A stretch of DNA of 64,000 nt from Patiria miniata (lineage: Eukaryota; Echinodermata; Asteroidea; Valvatida; Asterinidae): positions 8,122,927-8,186,926 of the forward strand of contig NW_024037063.1 of assembly GCF_015706575.1 (NCBI RefSeq). The letters run 5' to 3'. Every line of letters starts with the position of its first letter. Position 1 is the stretch's first letter. The position numbers and the translations under genes are program-made. Positions 37,801 through 52,800 of this stretch are shown piece after piece. Under the pieces are notes generated by a model, which was given only the letters and a program-made list of their open reading frames with translations, was not told the origin of the DNA and made no database searches.

Positions 37801-40800
37801 TCTATTACATGTGCTTACAGTGATCCACATGAAGTTGAGACTCTGAGCTCTGTGGACCTGGCATCCAGACAGCCAGCTCCGATTGAAGAGAAACCTCAGC
37901 CAGAGCAGCATTCTCAGGAGCCTGAGGACTTACTCAGCTCAAGATCTGTGGCTGAGAAAGCTCGTCATTTTAACTTGAAAGTTGAGGAAGTGTCAAATGA
38001 GTCTTCCAGTAGAAGAACTAAGCCCATAGATTTGACAGGAACTCCTACAAGGACGATAGCTATTCAGACAGAGAAAGACTCTAGCGTCAGGCGGGACGGG
38101 AAATCCAAGCTTCCTATCGTACGCTGGAATACCTTAGAAAGCTCTAGCCCAGGCCTGGGGGCTTCACCATCTTTTCAACGTTCCACGTCCATCCCTGACG
38201 GCCAAGTAAGACCAAGGTTTGACATCACACCAAGACCCAAGGCACCTAGAGGTTCACTACGACGCGAGAAGTCCATACAACAACGACGAGAAGATGAAAG
38301 GCACATACAGAAGTCTCGAGAATTGAGTAACTCATATGAGTTGTCTTCAGATCTCAAGAATAAACAGGTAAGACTCACTGATGTTAACTTTAGAGTGAAA
38401 CTAAGATAAGAGGCATTTGGTTTCATGTCCAGATGCATACATGTACATGTATGGTTGAGGCTTTATGACCCAATTTCTTGGCCATTGTGTTGAAATGATA
38501 AGGAAAAGTTACAAATTTATCCGAATATATCAGTTTTTGCATCTCTTGCAGATTCCATTCCAAGAAAATTGTAGGTGGGTTCATGTCGTTCCTATTCCTG
38601 AGCGAAAGATCGAAGGATTGCTAATATATATTTTTTTTCATTCATGTGTTCCATACACACTCAAAATCTGATGCAATTCAAGATTTGTATTAGGCCTGTT
38701 TCTGTAAAAAAGTTTGGATCCGTTGTGAGCTTTTTGACACAGCATTTCCTTTAATCAAATCAAGTATCTTGCGTGTACTTCAGTCATACCTTGTCTACTT
38801 ATTCCTCTAATCATTATGGTGACTCTTGCGTCATTCAAACCATTTTCATGTTTTTTGTTTTGTTTTGTTTTATAAACCTCTTCAACATGTCAGTAAAAAA
38901 TTCCACAAAATGCACATCCAAAAAAAAAAAAAAAATTATTAGAATTTCAATTCTTTATTTCTTACCCATACGTCGTGCTTTTAGAGGTGCATTTTGTCTC
39001 GCGTCATAACTACTGAGTGTCAATCATTTACAGCTCCATACATGGCTGTACTTGTATCGTGGGGAAATCTGTGTGTTATAAGGATTTTAAACAATAAAAT
39101 GTTAACGTTGTATGAAGTCAAGACTGCACACATACATTTTTGGTTTTGATTCAACCCAATTCTTAATGTCTTATGATAATTTCTCATCACAAGCTATGTG
39201 TACTTTTTGTAAATTTGTTTTCATAGTTTTGTCATTTATTTGGGTTTAGTTTTGAATTAACTTAAGATATTGTTTTGATTGAGTATGGAATGTCTTGTTT
39301 CAGGTTGAAATGCTTGAGAAGCGGTATGGTGGTCGCATCAGAGCTCACCACGCTGCCAAAGTTATTCAAGAAGCCTTTCGACAGCACAATATGAAAAAGG
39401 AATTCCAGCGGCTACGTCGCACTCCATCAGAGAGTCGTATCTCGCGTTACTTAGACAGTCACTCCAAGCAGTGGGGCATTGGTGGAAGTCGTGCTAGGGT
39501 GATGGTTATTGGCAGTTCAGGCCCTACTTCCCCTGTCTCCACAAAGACTCCACTCAAGGGTATACAAGAACTGGGAGCTGTAGAGCAACTACGTGGAATT
39601 GAAACTGTAGGTGCAGAGAAGAAGAAGCACAAAGTCCATCATAATAACAGTAACAATGTCACACCTAAACGAGGTTTAGTTGCATCTGCCAGTCCAGACC
39701 TAAAGGTGAAAGCTGACGGTGATGCCTCCTCGGCAGAGAGAAGTCGTTTGAGTTCACAGACTGTTGTGGTGACATTGACTATGCATAGACAATCAGATGA
39801 GAGTGATACATGTAGTCATACTAGCACAGATTCTACACCACTTGGCTCTCGTGATGACTTGACTGCAAGGGGCGACAACCAAAGTTCTAGTCCCGCAAAT
39901 GTAGCCACAACTGAGAAGACCATCAAGATGGTAATACAAAACACGGAATTGAGAGATGGTGGCGGTAGGGCTTTCTCCTGTAGGCTTGGCAGCCCTGGTC
40001 AAGTTGCTTGTGCTAAGAGACTTCCATTTGATGACTTAGACCAGACGCCTCAAGTCCGTGACTCGACCAAGAACGAACCAACTGCGCTGACAGAAGACAA
40101 AGCGTCTGTCGATCAGAGCGAAGCAACACAAATAGATTTCAAGGACGAAATAGTTACTGGTGAAGATGTTGTTGAAGTCGCTAACAAAGTTGAACATGAG
40201 ATGGAACAAGATGAGCCAGGGACAGTAGTCCCAGCTCCAGAGGAGCCAGTGATGGAAACTACTTTTGAAGTGAGTGTTCAGGAGGAATCTTGTGCCAGTC
40301 CTTCAACGCCTACCGGTACCTCATCAGGTGAAGTAGAAAGCCCCTTGGTGCCAGCCATCAGTATGGAAAACAGAAAAACTGTTGTGTCTAAAGCTGTGAT
40401 CAAAGAGGGTAAGGCAAGTCCCAGCACTAAGAGAGCCAAGAAAAGCCCCAAAAGTAAAAACGGAGAGGACATTTCTCCCAAGAAGAAGAACTGGCCATTT
40501 TCCCGAAGCAAAAGTGGCGATCGCACACGAAAGGGTTCTCCTACCAACTCTCCTAAACCACAACGGCACAATCCTAGGGCATCAGTGCAAAGGGAATCAA
40601 CGGAGAGCGTACAGAAGCAGCCATCAAGCAGTGAGGAAGTGCATGAAGGAAATGTGCAGGGGAAACTCCATGTTGACAGTCCTCTGCAATACCGGAAGTC
40701 CAGTTCCTCCTCAACAGATAGTCAGAATATATCAATCGAGCCAAAACCGTCTATTACACAACCCAACGAGGATCCTTATGAAAGGCCACGCATGCACACT

Positions 40801-43800
40801 GTGGGATCTGTTGAAGCCCTTGCCAAGAAAAAGAGTGCTCAGGAATCAGAGAAAATGCGGTCCAACTCTCTAAGCAGTGGGGATCTGGGTGACAGATCAG
40901 ATCAGATCTCATTAGCCTCTACGGTCACCACCAGTGATTTTGATAGAGAATCCATGCAGGATGTACCTGCCGTGACTGTAGCAACACCAGAGGGTTCATT
41001 GACGATGCTGGATAAGATCATCTCCACCTCCTCAATAGACTCGGACTCAGATGATGAGGATGAGGTTCATACACCTTGTCAGAAGCGTGCCTCCTTGCCA
41101 ATTGTCAGCTTGTCCGGCCACACGGCTTCCACACCTCCAACCTCCGCATCCAAGCAGCTGGTTTCTAGGGTGCAGAGCGCCAGTGGGATGGAGTCCCCAA
41201 TCTGGAAGAGAAAGAGTCAGAACACCAAAGTGGCAACCAGAAATGGGACATTGGTCAACGGAACCGCAGGGGTACCAAGCAAGACTCTGGCCCGATCAGA
41301 AACAGGAGACAGTATGAGTAGCGAGGGTAGTAACTCGTCTTGTCGCTTCACAGTTGGGGATGATTCCAGTATAACAGATAGCCTGGACAGTCTGTCCTTA
41401 GAGTCTAGTTTCATGGAGTCATTGGAGAAGAGACCCATAGACCCAATGCTTAGTATACCAATGACAGCTGTCCGCTGGAGGAGATATAGGATTGGTCTCA
41501 ATCTTTTTAACAAGTGAGTTTCTCAAACTGCTTTTTTTTCTCTCTCTCTTTCTTTTTAACCAAACAATTCGTTAAAAAAAGTTAATTCAAGAAATTTCCT
41601 CATAAGCCACCACCTGTTTCGCTGCTAGTTGAAAGCCATATTCACCATATTTCCAAAAATGCAATAAATGAACCTAGTTGTGATACAAATTTAGTAAATT
41701 AACATTGTTACAAACTTGAATTGCTTTTGCAAGTCATCTTGGCAGAAACTAAATCACTAAACAATCAAACATGTACAAATGTTGGCATAGAATGATTACA
41801 ATCGATATGCACACGGGAAATTTAGGCATGTTAGCTGATCTGTTGACCTGAGTTGACTCTATGCTGTATGTAATATGTTCAGAGATGATGGCATAAATTG
41901 GAATTGCCACAGAACTGAGATCATTTGGCTCTGATCTCAGCCCTTTCCTCTAAGTGTATCTCAGAGTTCTTAAGTTATTGTCTATTCAAGAATGTGAATT
42001 CTGTTATGGCATTTGAATTATTACAGTTTTGAGAGTTGGACAGCATCGAGTTCATGTACATGATTGACTCATGGCACACTAGGCGCCAACGACGGCTGTT
42101 GTGAAATTAATTACATCCTGTCCTTAACACAGAAGTGTTAGTCAAGATCCCCCTCCCTCTGCTGCAACTATTACCCGTACCTTCCATAAATCCAACGCTT
42201 GTCATCTCAAGTGTACATTTTAATGAACATTATCATGTTGGTCAGTTACGTTGTGTACACTTTGGGCAACAGGAATGTCAAGTTTTTTTTTAAATGAGTT
42301 TGTTTTTATTTAGGTCCCAAGAAACAACAGCCCTTATAAATTGATAACACTTCATGACCGTTCCCAAACACCCCAAAAGGTTTTTTTATACCGATTTATA
42401 AAGCTTTTCCAAATGTTCAGTTTTTTATCATGATCTTTTTAGTACTGCATCATAATAAAAATGTAGTAATTATTCACCTTGTCGTACATGCACATTCAGA
42501 GTGATACTAACAATTACATGTACTTTTTTTTTTCCCAAACAGAAAACCAGAGAAAGGAATCAAGTTTTTAGTAGATAATAAATTTGTTGAGAACTCTCCG
42601 AATGAAGTTGCCAAGTTTCTCCTGAATCGGACAGGGCTGAGCAAGGCTAAGATTGGAGAGTATCTGGGCAATCTCCAGAAGGAGTTCAACATGCTGGTCC
42701 TAGAGTAAGTACTAATGAGTAAGATGGGTGGTGTTAAAAAGACAATTGGTGTAGTTTACATGTATATGAATGTGATATACATGTATACAAATCTCCTGAA
42801 ATACTTCCATATTGTCTTTCAAATCAAATCAACATGTAATTTGTATTAAGCTCTTTTAACAGTGTGTATTTATAAAGTTTCAAACAATACCGGTAGTTGA
42901 CTTGCCCAACTTAAAATGTACATACTTCGTACCTGAATGATAATGTAACTTATACCACTTACTGCAGGCTTTTACATGAAATAAGGGCAAATGAGAAAAT
43001 ATGAAACAGATAAAAGAGGAAATTTCTGTCAACTGTTTTCTTACAAATAAATCTATCATTAATGAATACTCAATTAAAGGGAATACACAACATCTGCAAA
43101 TATCAAAAAAACAAAACTACCAAATTATTTTGAAATACCTTACTGGGTTGTTAGTGAATGACAGTCGAAAGCATCCTATGAAATTGTGGCACTTGGTGTG
43201 CTGGCATTTTCAAGAAAAGTGGTATTTTGTATCATTTTCATTGTAAACATTTTGTTTACAATCGATTAATACACCTATGAATGGTGCAAGCCAGCAACAT
43301 GTAGACTGGTTTCCTGATCTTACAATTCCCGAACGTTAATGTTCCGTTTCATCTTAAGTGGGGTCAGGGAACCAGACTACAAGAACATGATTGCTTTTCT
43401 TCGTTTTCCAGCATCTACTAATACAAAACTTCAAACAAGTCAGTGTAACAATACATTGTATTTGCTATAAACTACTAACCCCCAAATCCTTCCATTTCTG
43501 AAAATTACAGCAAGAGCAAATGTCGTATATTCCCTTTAAAACAAATGGGGGAGTATTTTGCATATTTTGTCGAAACAAGCTACATGTAGGTAACATGAAA
43601 GGGTTCTTCCTCCAAATCACATCAAAGCTGGCAGATAGATATCAATATACGTGGGCATGCATAAAATGAAATATTAAACACATAATAAATATATCTGTAT
43701 AATGCATGTTTAATGAAAACAACCACCAACTCGTAGGATTTTTCCCACAGTTGCTGGCATATATTGGAGCGGGTCCTTGCAAATATTTGTATAGATCCTG

Positions 43801-46800
43801 TTCCACCTCGTTGTGGTTTCCTGTAGGAATAATACCCATGACATTGCCAGAGTACACTCATCCTGGCAACTGACGTCAGCCAGGCAAGGGTGGAGGGGGT
43901 GTTAGTGCAATCATTCAGCAGTTATTTTGGTCAGATTCCTCATACTGATCATCCGTGTCATGCGTGACCATACAATCCATAAATTCAAACACATCTACAT
44001 GTATAAACACCATATACCTGTGGAATTTGGGGCAGGTGGTAAACCTACATGTAGGTTGGTTTTGAAAGGCTTGTTATGCCAAGTCAAACCAGGAAGTCAT
44101 TTTATTTTCTAAATTCAACCTTTCATTTGCTTGTTTGATTTTGTTCAGTCTTTCTGAGAACCAAACCTCAACAAATGCCTCATACGCATGTGAAAAATTA
44201 GAGGTGAAAAGTTACTGAAGCAAGCAGAAAGTTGTAGGGACAAAAACTACCCAAGTATCTAAGTTTCTTTGCTTGTATTTTTTTTAATACTCAACTGATA
44301 TTCAATCATAACTTAGAAAATGATCTTTTCAGTTTTTGGATTAGATGATAGATTTTTTAGTCAAATAAAGATTACCAATTCAAAAAGAATACATTGTGTA
44401 AAATTGGATTTTTCAGAGTGGCCCAATTGTTGTGGGTGTTGATTTTGTCTGATATAAATTGGATGATGGGTGGGGGGAAAAACAGGAGGATCTGTGTTAA
44501 TCCGAGCAGCAGGAACTGTCTAATAGAAACATCAGAGTGCACCTGTATTGTCAGAATCAAGAGCCAACCTTGTTCCATATTGAAATGGATCCTATTAGTT
44601 CAAGGGCAATCATTTCATCATTTGTTCCTACGTCCAACTATCGCCCACTTTCCATAAACTCAAAAAAAGTTAGTGTGAACATTGCAGTTGGCTTTTGTGT
44701 AGTGCATGTAAATTCAAATTAGAATCCTTGCTATCAAATTTAAAGGGTAAAAATCTGTCAGAATATGTGTAGGGATAAAATGTACCGGTACTTCAAATTT
44801 TGCCATAATTTTGTTAACACAATAAATGTTTTTCTTTCACTTGAGAATGAATTGATTAATTTGTGGTTCCTCCAGGACAACTGTCCACCCACCTCTTTTG
44901 CCTGTTGACAACCACACCAACCTGTCAGTGCAAATTCAAAGCTGATTCACAAAGTTTTAAGGATCAGCCCCGGTAATTGGGATCTTTATTTGTAGTGCTC
45001 AAGGATGGTCAAATTGTCTGGGACAAGGTTAAGCCTCACTTCCTTCCTTTCTGGAAGCATATTACTGATTACAAACCCAAACAAAACGCCCTTACAGTGA
45101 ACACCCATGGCCGTTTATTTTAAGCAACTGTTGCATAACAAGTGGTCAAAAATTGTTCAAATTGGTTAACCGCAAAGATATGGCAGTTATTGTGCTTGAA
45201 ACTAATAAAATTCCAAAAGCTTTGGACAATAATAAACATTGATATTGATGACAGTTATCCTTGAACCCTTTAGTCACTGTAGTGCCCCAAATTGCCCTGC
45301 CTATTACTCACTGTAGTGTCTGAAACCGTCTGAACATGCTATAGTTTTATTGATTCTTCAGTGAATAAACACAATGTAATACAATTTAGTAAATTGGTTA
45401 CCCATTAAATCACTAAACGACCCGAAACAGCTTTGCCTGTTGCTCCCTGTATTGCCTGAAAATGTCTGAGCACTCAGTGCTTTTATGGTTACTTCAGTGA
45501 ATTAACACATTAATACAATGTAATACAGGTGCTTAGATAAAAGAAAATAAGTTTAGCCAAGTTCAGCCAGTGTTGAGATGAATGACATTTTTCAGAAAAC
45601 AGGATTGTCTGAACACCAGTGAAATGCATATACTTCTCATGTAAGACTCGACTTCAAATCACTGTTTCTTTGCCTTTGTATTACAACAGGTGCTACGTAG
45701 ATGAGATGAACTTCCGTGATTTGTGCATTGATGAAGCATTACGTAAATTCCAGACAGCATTCAGACTTCCAGGAGAAGCTCAGAAGATAGAGAGACTCAT
45801 GGAGGTATACAAACCAATGTTATACAATGGTTGTCTGCTATGATGTAGTCCATATCACCAAGGGGTGCAAATGATTCAAAGTAAAATATTGCCCAATGTA
45901 AAGTTGTACAAAACTCAGGGAATACACCTCGACAGGCAACAATTGTTTTGTTATACCGTGGTATTATTTGGGTAAACTGATTTGAGATGAGCATTTCTAA
46001 TTCTGAAGTCCAGTGCTTTGGTCATATTTTATGTGCATCTTTGTTACGTATGCACGTGTACACGTCTTGCCTATGTTGTACCCAGGGTCTGTTCGCGCTG
46101 AGTTTTGCAAAGATAGTTTCATCATATTTGAGAATGATCAAGTTCGTGTACGTGGAGCACACGAGGTGATCTACTCCGCTGAGTCGGTCAGGTCGTCAAA
46201 CATGAACCTCTGAACCACATGTATGTCACATGAACTGTCCTCAACCAATGACATTTCCCACGTTAATACCATGGTATACCACACAATCCCATTTCCCTTT
46301 GGTAAACCTCAGCCAAGTACAGGCTTATGCAAAGGATTGTATCTGACGCTTATGTTGAATGAGTCATGTTGGCACCTACCCGGTGTATAGATTAATGAAC
46401 ACTAATAATTACAGATACTGGCACCAGCCAAACAATGTATCAGTTTTCCAAAACTCAATCTGATGATTCTTTTTGCTCTCTCATCCATCGAGTATTAACA
46501 TTTTCCTTTATACCACAAGCCATTTCTCACACTGGCTTATATCTAATATCCATATTGTCTTTCAGAGTTTTGTCAGTGGCTGTTGGCGTGACAGAGAGAC
46601 ACTAAGTCACCAATTTGATCTAAATCTTTTATAATTGTCCAGTTCAAAGTTTTGATTGCAGTATTCTGTTCTTGTAGAAACCTTGCAGTGAAGCTAAGTT
46701 GCAAACCAAAGGATGGCTGAGAAGTAACTCTATTTAATATTTTAACCCAAAAAACTTAAGATCTTCAAGCTTGTATAACAAACCTACATATAAAAAAATA

Positions 46801-49800
46801 TGTAATACACACCTTCTTTAACATAGAATAACATTGTAGCAGATAGAAAGGGCTTAACTAAGTTTTTATCTTTGCATTCAGGTTTTGTACCGTAGTTTTT
46901 TATATTCATAGAATTACAGTATGGCCAGATCCCACATAAACAAAGAATTTGCAAAAGCATTATTTTGAGGTCATAACAGGCCCCTTAATATTTTCTAGTG
47001 CAGTGGTTTGATGTATGTACAGAACCACATCAATCTTTCTTTGCTTGTTTATAACCTAGGCCTTTGCTCAGCGATATTGTATCTGCAATGGTGATGTGAC
47101 CAGGGCCTTTCAGAAACCAGATACAATCTTCATCTTAGCGTTTGCCATCATCATGCTGAATACTGATCTGCATAGTCCCAATAACAAGCCAGAGAGACGC
47201 ATGAAGCTCCAGGATTTCTTGAAAAACCTCAGTGGTAAGTGACCCAAATAGTCAGAACATGTGTTTTCAGAGACCTAAAGACCCGTTATAACTTCAAGTA
47301 AGTTGACATGAAAATGTAGAGCATTGAATGTTTTCTCAAAGGAACAAATTTCACTATGCCTCGCTGAACTAAAATTGGGCTCAACATCACCAACTTTCAT
47401 ATTATGTGGGCAGCTGCATAATAGAACAATTACTAACAGAGTATGCAACCCTTTCCGAAAATGCACAAGGACATGGTATTTTTATCCCTGTGGCACGTAA
47501 ATTCAGCCCTTCATGTAAACTTGCAACAGTCTTGCCAGTGCGTATGGACGTACTAAACTTTTGGACGTCCAACTTTTACCCTTGGTGAAAAAGAGTGCCA
47601 GACTTTGTAACGTGTTGGTTCTGTTTCTAGGTATTGACGATGGCTGTGATATTGATCCTGAGCTTCTTCATGGTATCTACAATCGCATCCGGCAACATCC
47701 TTTCCAGCCAGGAATGGACCATACAAGTATCGTCTTCAAGATTGAACAGAATATCACTGGCAATAGACCGGTATGTACGGCAACAAACACCAGATTGCCT
47801 TCCTACACCAATAATTTCCTTCTTTAACTTATCCACTTATGCAGCTGTGTCATTGCATTTCAAGCTGGACTCTTAGCCTTTTCTATCCCTAAAAGTCAAA
47901 CAAATGAGAAGGACATACAATCCGTATGTAACAAAAGGCAATGTTCTTGATTTCTTTGTGATGTTGGCAATGGAGCATTCTGGTTTTGGTCACAACACAA
48001 GCCCTGCCCACTTTGCATATGGGCCACAGCATCTTCCCAATGCCACACTGCTTGTTCAAGCTGCACATGAGCACGTGCATGCATGGTACACTTCGGTTGG
48101 ACAAGCCCTGAATTCCCAGCTACAGACCTTGGTTGAAAAATACTCCACTTCATGGCTGGATTGCTGCACCACAACAGAGGTTTAAGAACTTTGCTTTGTT
48201 TCTTCCCTCCAGATCCTAGCTGAACCTCATCGTCGTCTAGTCCGTGATTGCAGCTTGTCAGAGGTCTACGATCCCACCAAGAAAGACAAGAAGCATCCCA
48301 GACATGTCTTTCTCTTCAATGATATGCTCATGGTATGCAGCCAACTCTTTATCTGAACATCATCTACCTATTGGTTAATTTGTACGATAGTTTGCACAAG
48401 TATATGATTGTTGGCCTTGGTCTTTCATTGTCATCTGCTAAAAAGGTGACTCTGAAACCAGACCAATATGCTCTTTTAGATGTAGAAAACACAAACCGCA
48501 ACATTTCTTTTGGACTTATTTGCATGATATTACAAAACAATTGTTGACTGCTGTGATGTAGGATATGCCAATTTTACCCCATTGGGGCGCAAAGCAACCC
48601 TCAGGTGTTAAAAAAACGAAATCCCACATCACAGCAGTCAACAATCGTTATTAAAGAAACACATGATTAGTGCACATGGCTTGCACTACATGTACACAAT
48701 ATTGCAGCAGATCAATATTCCCATGATTAGCCAAGCAAGCTTTCTGATATTCATTGTGTTTTTGATGTTGTAACGGCCAACACTCGGCTTGTTAACTTCT
48801 TTGCTGAAGGTTACTAAACTGTACAAGAAGAAGACCGGGAGTATCTATGGCTTCAAGAAGGCCTTCCCATTGCACACTGCTTGCGTGCTGGATTTCTCCT
48901 CACAATGTAAGTGACTTTTCTCTTGTAAAAGGGACATCTTACATCAAAAGTTCTCAACTTTCCACTAAACTAAAATGCAGCTCTTGGCTTGTTAATTATT
49001 ATGTGCAAGTCTTGTTGAAGTAGCAGTTTGACCTAAGAAGAGGTAAATTATCGAGATAAATTTCTTTAAACAAGTTCTTTAAACAAGGCAAGTAGTAAGT
49101 ACCCCTTTGTCACTGGAGGTAAACTAACAGTACTCATTTTTTTAGGAGCATAATGCTCCGAAACATCTCGAAATAATCAGCGTAAAAATCTTGCTCATAT
49201 CTCCTGCTGTACCCATGTACAGACAAATTCCTAACATGCAACCCAGACAGACATGCATGTGTAAAGTGATACCTACACCAGACAACCCAACTCAATGAGC
49301 TCTAAATGACATATTCTGGATATTTGAAGTGCATTTAAATGACCCTACAGATCAGTAATGGAAGGCTGAAACACTTCACTCTCACTAATCGAAAGTGGGT
49401 TTTTATCTCAACTGCATGGACCATCTGTTCAGCTTGGGCAATGCATTTACTGATGTAGATCACAACAGATTGAAATCTGGGTCTCCTTGAAAAGAATAAT
49501 ACTCGCATATGATTTTCATTTTGCGTTTAATTATGCCCTTTTATCTGAATGGTTGACAGATGCTAGTTTGTCTCTATATTATTTGTACCAAAATTAACAG
49601 ATTTTTTTTTATAAACTTAGTGTTAATAGATAGTCAGTGTCCTAACCTTATAGATCATTCACAAAATAACAGTGACATTATTTTCTCTGAAAAATGTATT
49701 AATTTAAATTATCTTTCAGTCTTGACATAGTCAACAGTGTTATTCCTCATTACCCTCTAACTGGATATTGTCATTAAATTACTTGATTGGATTATCCTCA

Positions 49801-52800
49801 TCCTAAGATTAGCAATGACATCATCTACATTGTAGTAGTATTACCTCAAAATGGATTTTTTTGTCTTGTGTAGATTATCCCCATGGGATCCGTCTGGTAG
49901 CAGCCATGAACAACCGTACACTCATCACCTTCTGTGCCAACTCCCAGGAAGAGAAGATGAAATTTGTGGCTGATCTGAGAGAGACGGTCCAAGAGGTCAA
50001 TGAGATGGAGGACATTAGAATAGGAGGTCAGTACACACTCTTACATGCAAATATTCATCAAGTATGAATATTCATGATCATCAATACTTATGAATTATTT
50101 GTGCCCAATATCTCTCCCCCCCCCCCCCTAAAGAAACATGCCGCTATTCAGCCCTTATTCAGAGGATGCTGTTGACTTTGGAATGGTGTTCCATGCACTG
50201 TGTTTCCTCAAAGGCTTCCTATTCAAATCCATTTTCATTTGGCATTTGCATCCATGGGTGTAGTAGGGATGCTTGCTTGTCTATCTCAATTACAGCATGT
50301 GCTATGAGAATCAGCACTGTGTTTTTACACAAATTTTGGCAATTTTTAATTATACTAATTTGAACTGTCCATCTATTCAGCATATGCAGTATAAGTATTT
50401 CTGAAAAGTGTGCTCAAGTAAAAAAAATCACCAGAGTTTGAATTCAAGTACAGTTCAACCATGTTAATTGCTTAAACAATAGTTATGAACTGCATGCTGA
50501 TGCAATAACACATCTCATTGTTGCACTGCATACTCATTTCTTGTGCAGTCTAACAATTATAAACTTAGTCACATAACATCACACTGTTAACCATTGTTGA
50601 CAGTCTTTGCATTTGATCACCAGTCATTTCTGTTTCTTGAATGGCCTGAGTTTACCCTTGATATTCCTTGGATTCTACTACAACACCCGTTATTGTAGCT
50701 TTCCCTTGTCTGACCTCAGCATCACTATATTGGTATCCTGTCCTGTGTACACATTTATTCTGTTAACATTCTATGTATTGTTACTGTGCTTGGACTATGT
50801 GGAAGAGCTGGAACCCTGACTTCTTTCTATGATTTTCAAGTTAGCTTTCTTGGCACGAGGCATGTGAGATGCACCCAGTGACTTCATCATTAGCAAAACC
50901 AGAATGCACGATTAAACAGATAAAACAAATTCAGATGAATGTAATACAACCAGTCCTGAAGCCAGTGCATTCTGTATGGCTGCATATGTGTAGAACTAAT
51001 TCACTGATTCTCTTCAAAGTAAATGTTAAGTGTGACATTGCTATTGCGATAGTCTTGGTGTGCTGCACTTAATTTATGGCTAAGTTTGTTCATGGGACCA
51101 CTTTATGTACCCCTTCCCTGAAACAGAGAGATTTTGGGTAAAAGACGACTGGCACTTGCAAAACATTTTGAGCTGATCTTTGTAACAACATTGATATTTT
51201 AATAAGGTTAAGAAATGTTAATATACATGTAGGCAGGGTCTTTCCATACAGTATGCAGTATTCATTAAGCATTTGGTCATTATTGTTTATTTTCATATGA
51301 AGTTACCTTCCAACAATGCAAAACAGTGCTCTAGATATCACTAAATCTTGTAATCATGGTAATAGAGGATTGTGCCACCCAACAAGCTCAGAATATCTGC
51401 CCTGTAGGCAGGAGATGGTTGTTTCAGTTCCAACCAAATACCCTGATCACAACTTCTATGAAAGTGCAAATGCCTAACAGGCAGAGCACACTTCTGAAAT
51501 TAGGCCTGTTCATTGTAGAACCTTTAAGAACAACACAGTGGTATTTCTGCCTCCGTGCAATGCCTAGACTTTGCTTTCTGATGGAATGAGCCCACTGATT
51601 GCATCCAATAATGTGCACCCATGATACGACCTGAGCCTGTCAACCCTGATTGGAATCAGTCAATTACTTTTGCATTTTGTTTTCTTGCCTTCCCCCTCTA
51701 CCATGCTTCCTTTAGTTTACCCCCCAAGGGAAATGTGTCCCTGGGAAGGTACGTATGTATCCTGGGTGCAAGACACCAACATATGATTGCTATGTATTGA
51801 TTGCTACCCACACTCTTACTATATGGAAGTCCAAACAGTTTGTGTTGTTGCACGAGGTGTATTGTATATGTACTAATTGTGGTGTATTAATGCATGTGTT
51901 CCTAGCTTAAGAGGAGAAGCCCGACACGTTTGCTAATATTCTAAGGCGTTTCAATTCTCGAATGGGGGCTGTGGAACACTATTGGGAATGGGGCATTCAT
52001 CTGTTGGATTTGCTGGCAACTAAAAATGTGCCAGTTTTGTGGAGTGACTGAGGTGTTTTTTTTGGTACAGATTTCCTGTATTTTACCATAACCAACTCTC
52101 ATATAACACATGTGGTTATTCTCTCTGCAGAACTCAATTTGCGTCACGTGTACAGGAAGCAAAGAAGCATGTTTTGCTCTCCAACATGTAATATATTTTG
52201 TCTCCAAATTTGAACCAATAAGCATTTTTTTTTCTTCAGTTAAGCGCCAACATTTTAATACAGGTAGCTGGTTAGTTAATAGCAAAAGAAATTATAATTT
52301 TTCCATCATGTTCCTGACTACCTGACGAGGGTCAAATTTACTCACCTTTGATTTTTTTTTTTTAAATTAAAGGACACTTTACAAGTCTTAGATTGGTTGA
52401 GATATAAGCATAAATGCAGACAAGTTATCAGAATGATCCAAATTCTTGATCATGCACCAATAGCCGTGTGTATTAAGCCCCACGCACTGTGTACATGGGC
52501 AGCAACACACACACCTCTCCAGAGCCACGCTGCATGGTCCAGACGCGTTCGTCATGTGGACACATTTCACACATATTTTGCAAAAATGTTGGATATTGAC
52601 AAAATGTCTTGGATTGGTCAATTCTCTCTTTGTTCCTTTCTCAAATCTTCTTTAGAAACAATTTGAGTCTAGCTTTAAAAGGTGGACCTTCATGCGGCCC
52701 TTAAAGCCTTGCCATAAACTACCCTATACCTACAGAACACAAAAAAGATGTATGAGTTGTGCTTTGAAAAGACAGTGAATCATGCCTTTCCCACTTCCTG

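Larger units (their letters stand above)
22870..37820 (+). other. IQSEC: IQSEC intron 1
   Basis: 15-kb intron (GTAAAC...TTACAG) holding the alternative first exon B, a weak third candidate at 24352-24368, the MITE at 27469-27868, hairpins at 26048 and 32879, a TTA microsatellite, a G13-type run at about 37243 and many ACATGT and ACCGGTA words. Confidence 0.6.

Noticed and set aside
37669..37820. Upstream in-frame extension of IQSEC exon 2 with an ATG at 37669
   Set aside because: A clear acceptor (TTACAG) stands at 37815-37820, and the upstream residues are not IQSEC-like. Use as an intronic start cannot be fully excluded.
47896..48185. Overlapping 92-93-codon open frames in IQSEC intron 7
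   Set aside because: Both strands are open over the same DNA, neither is similar to IQSEC, and the flanking splice sites define this as intron.
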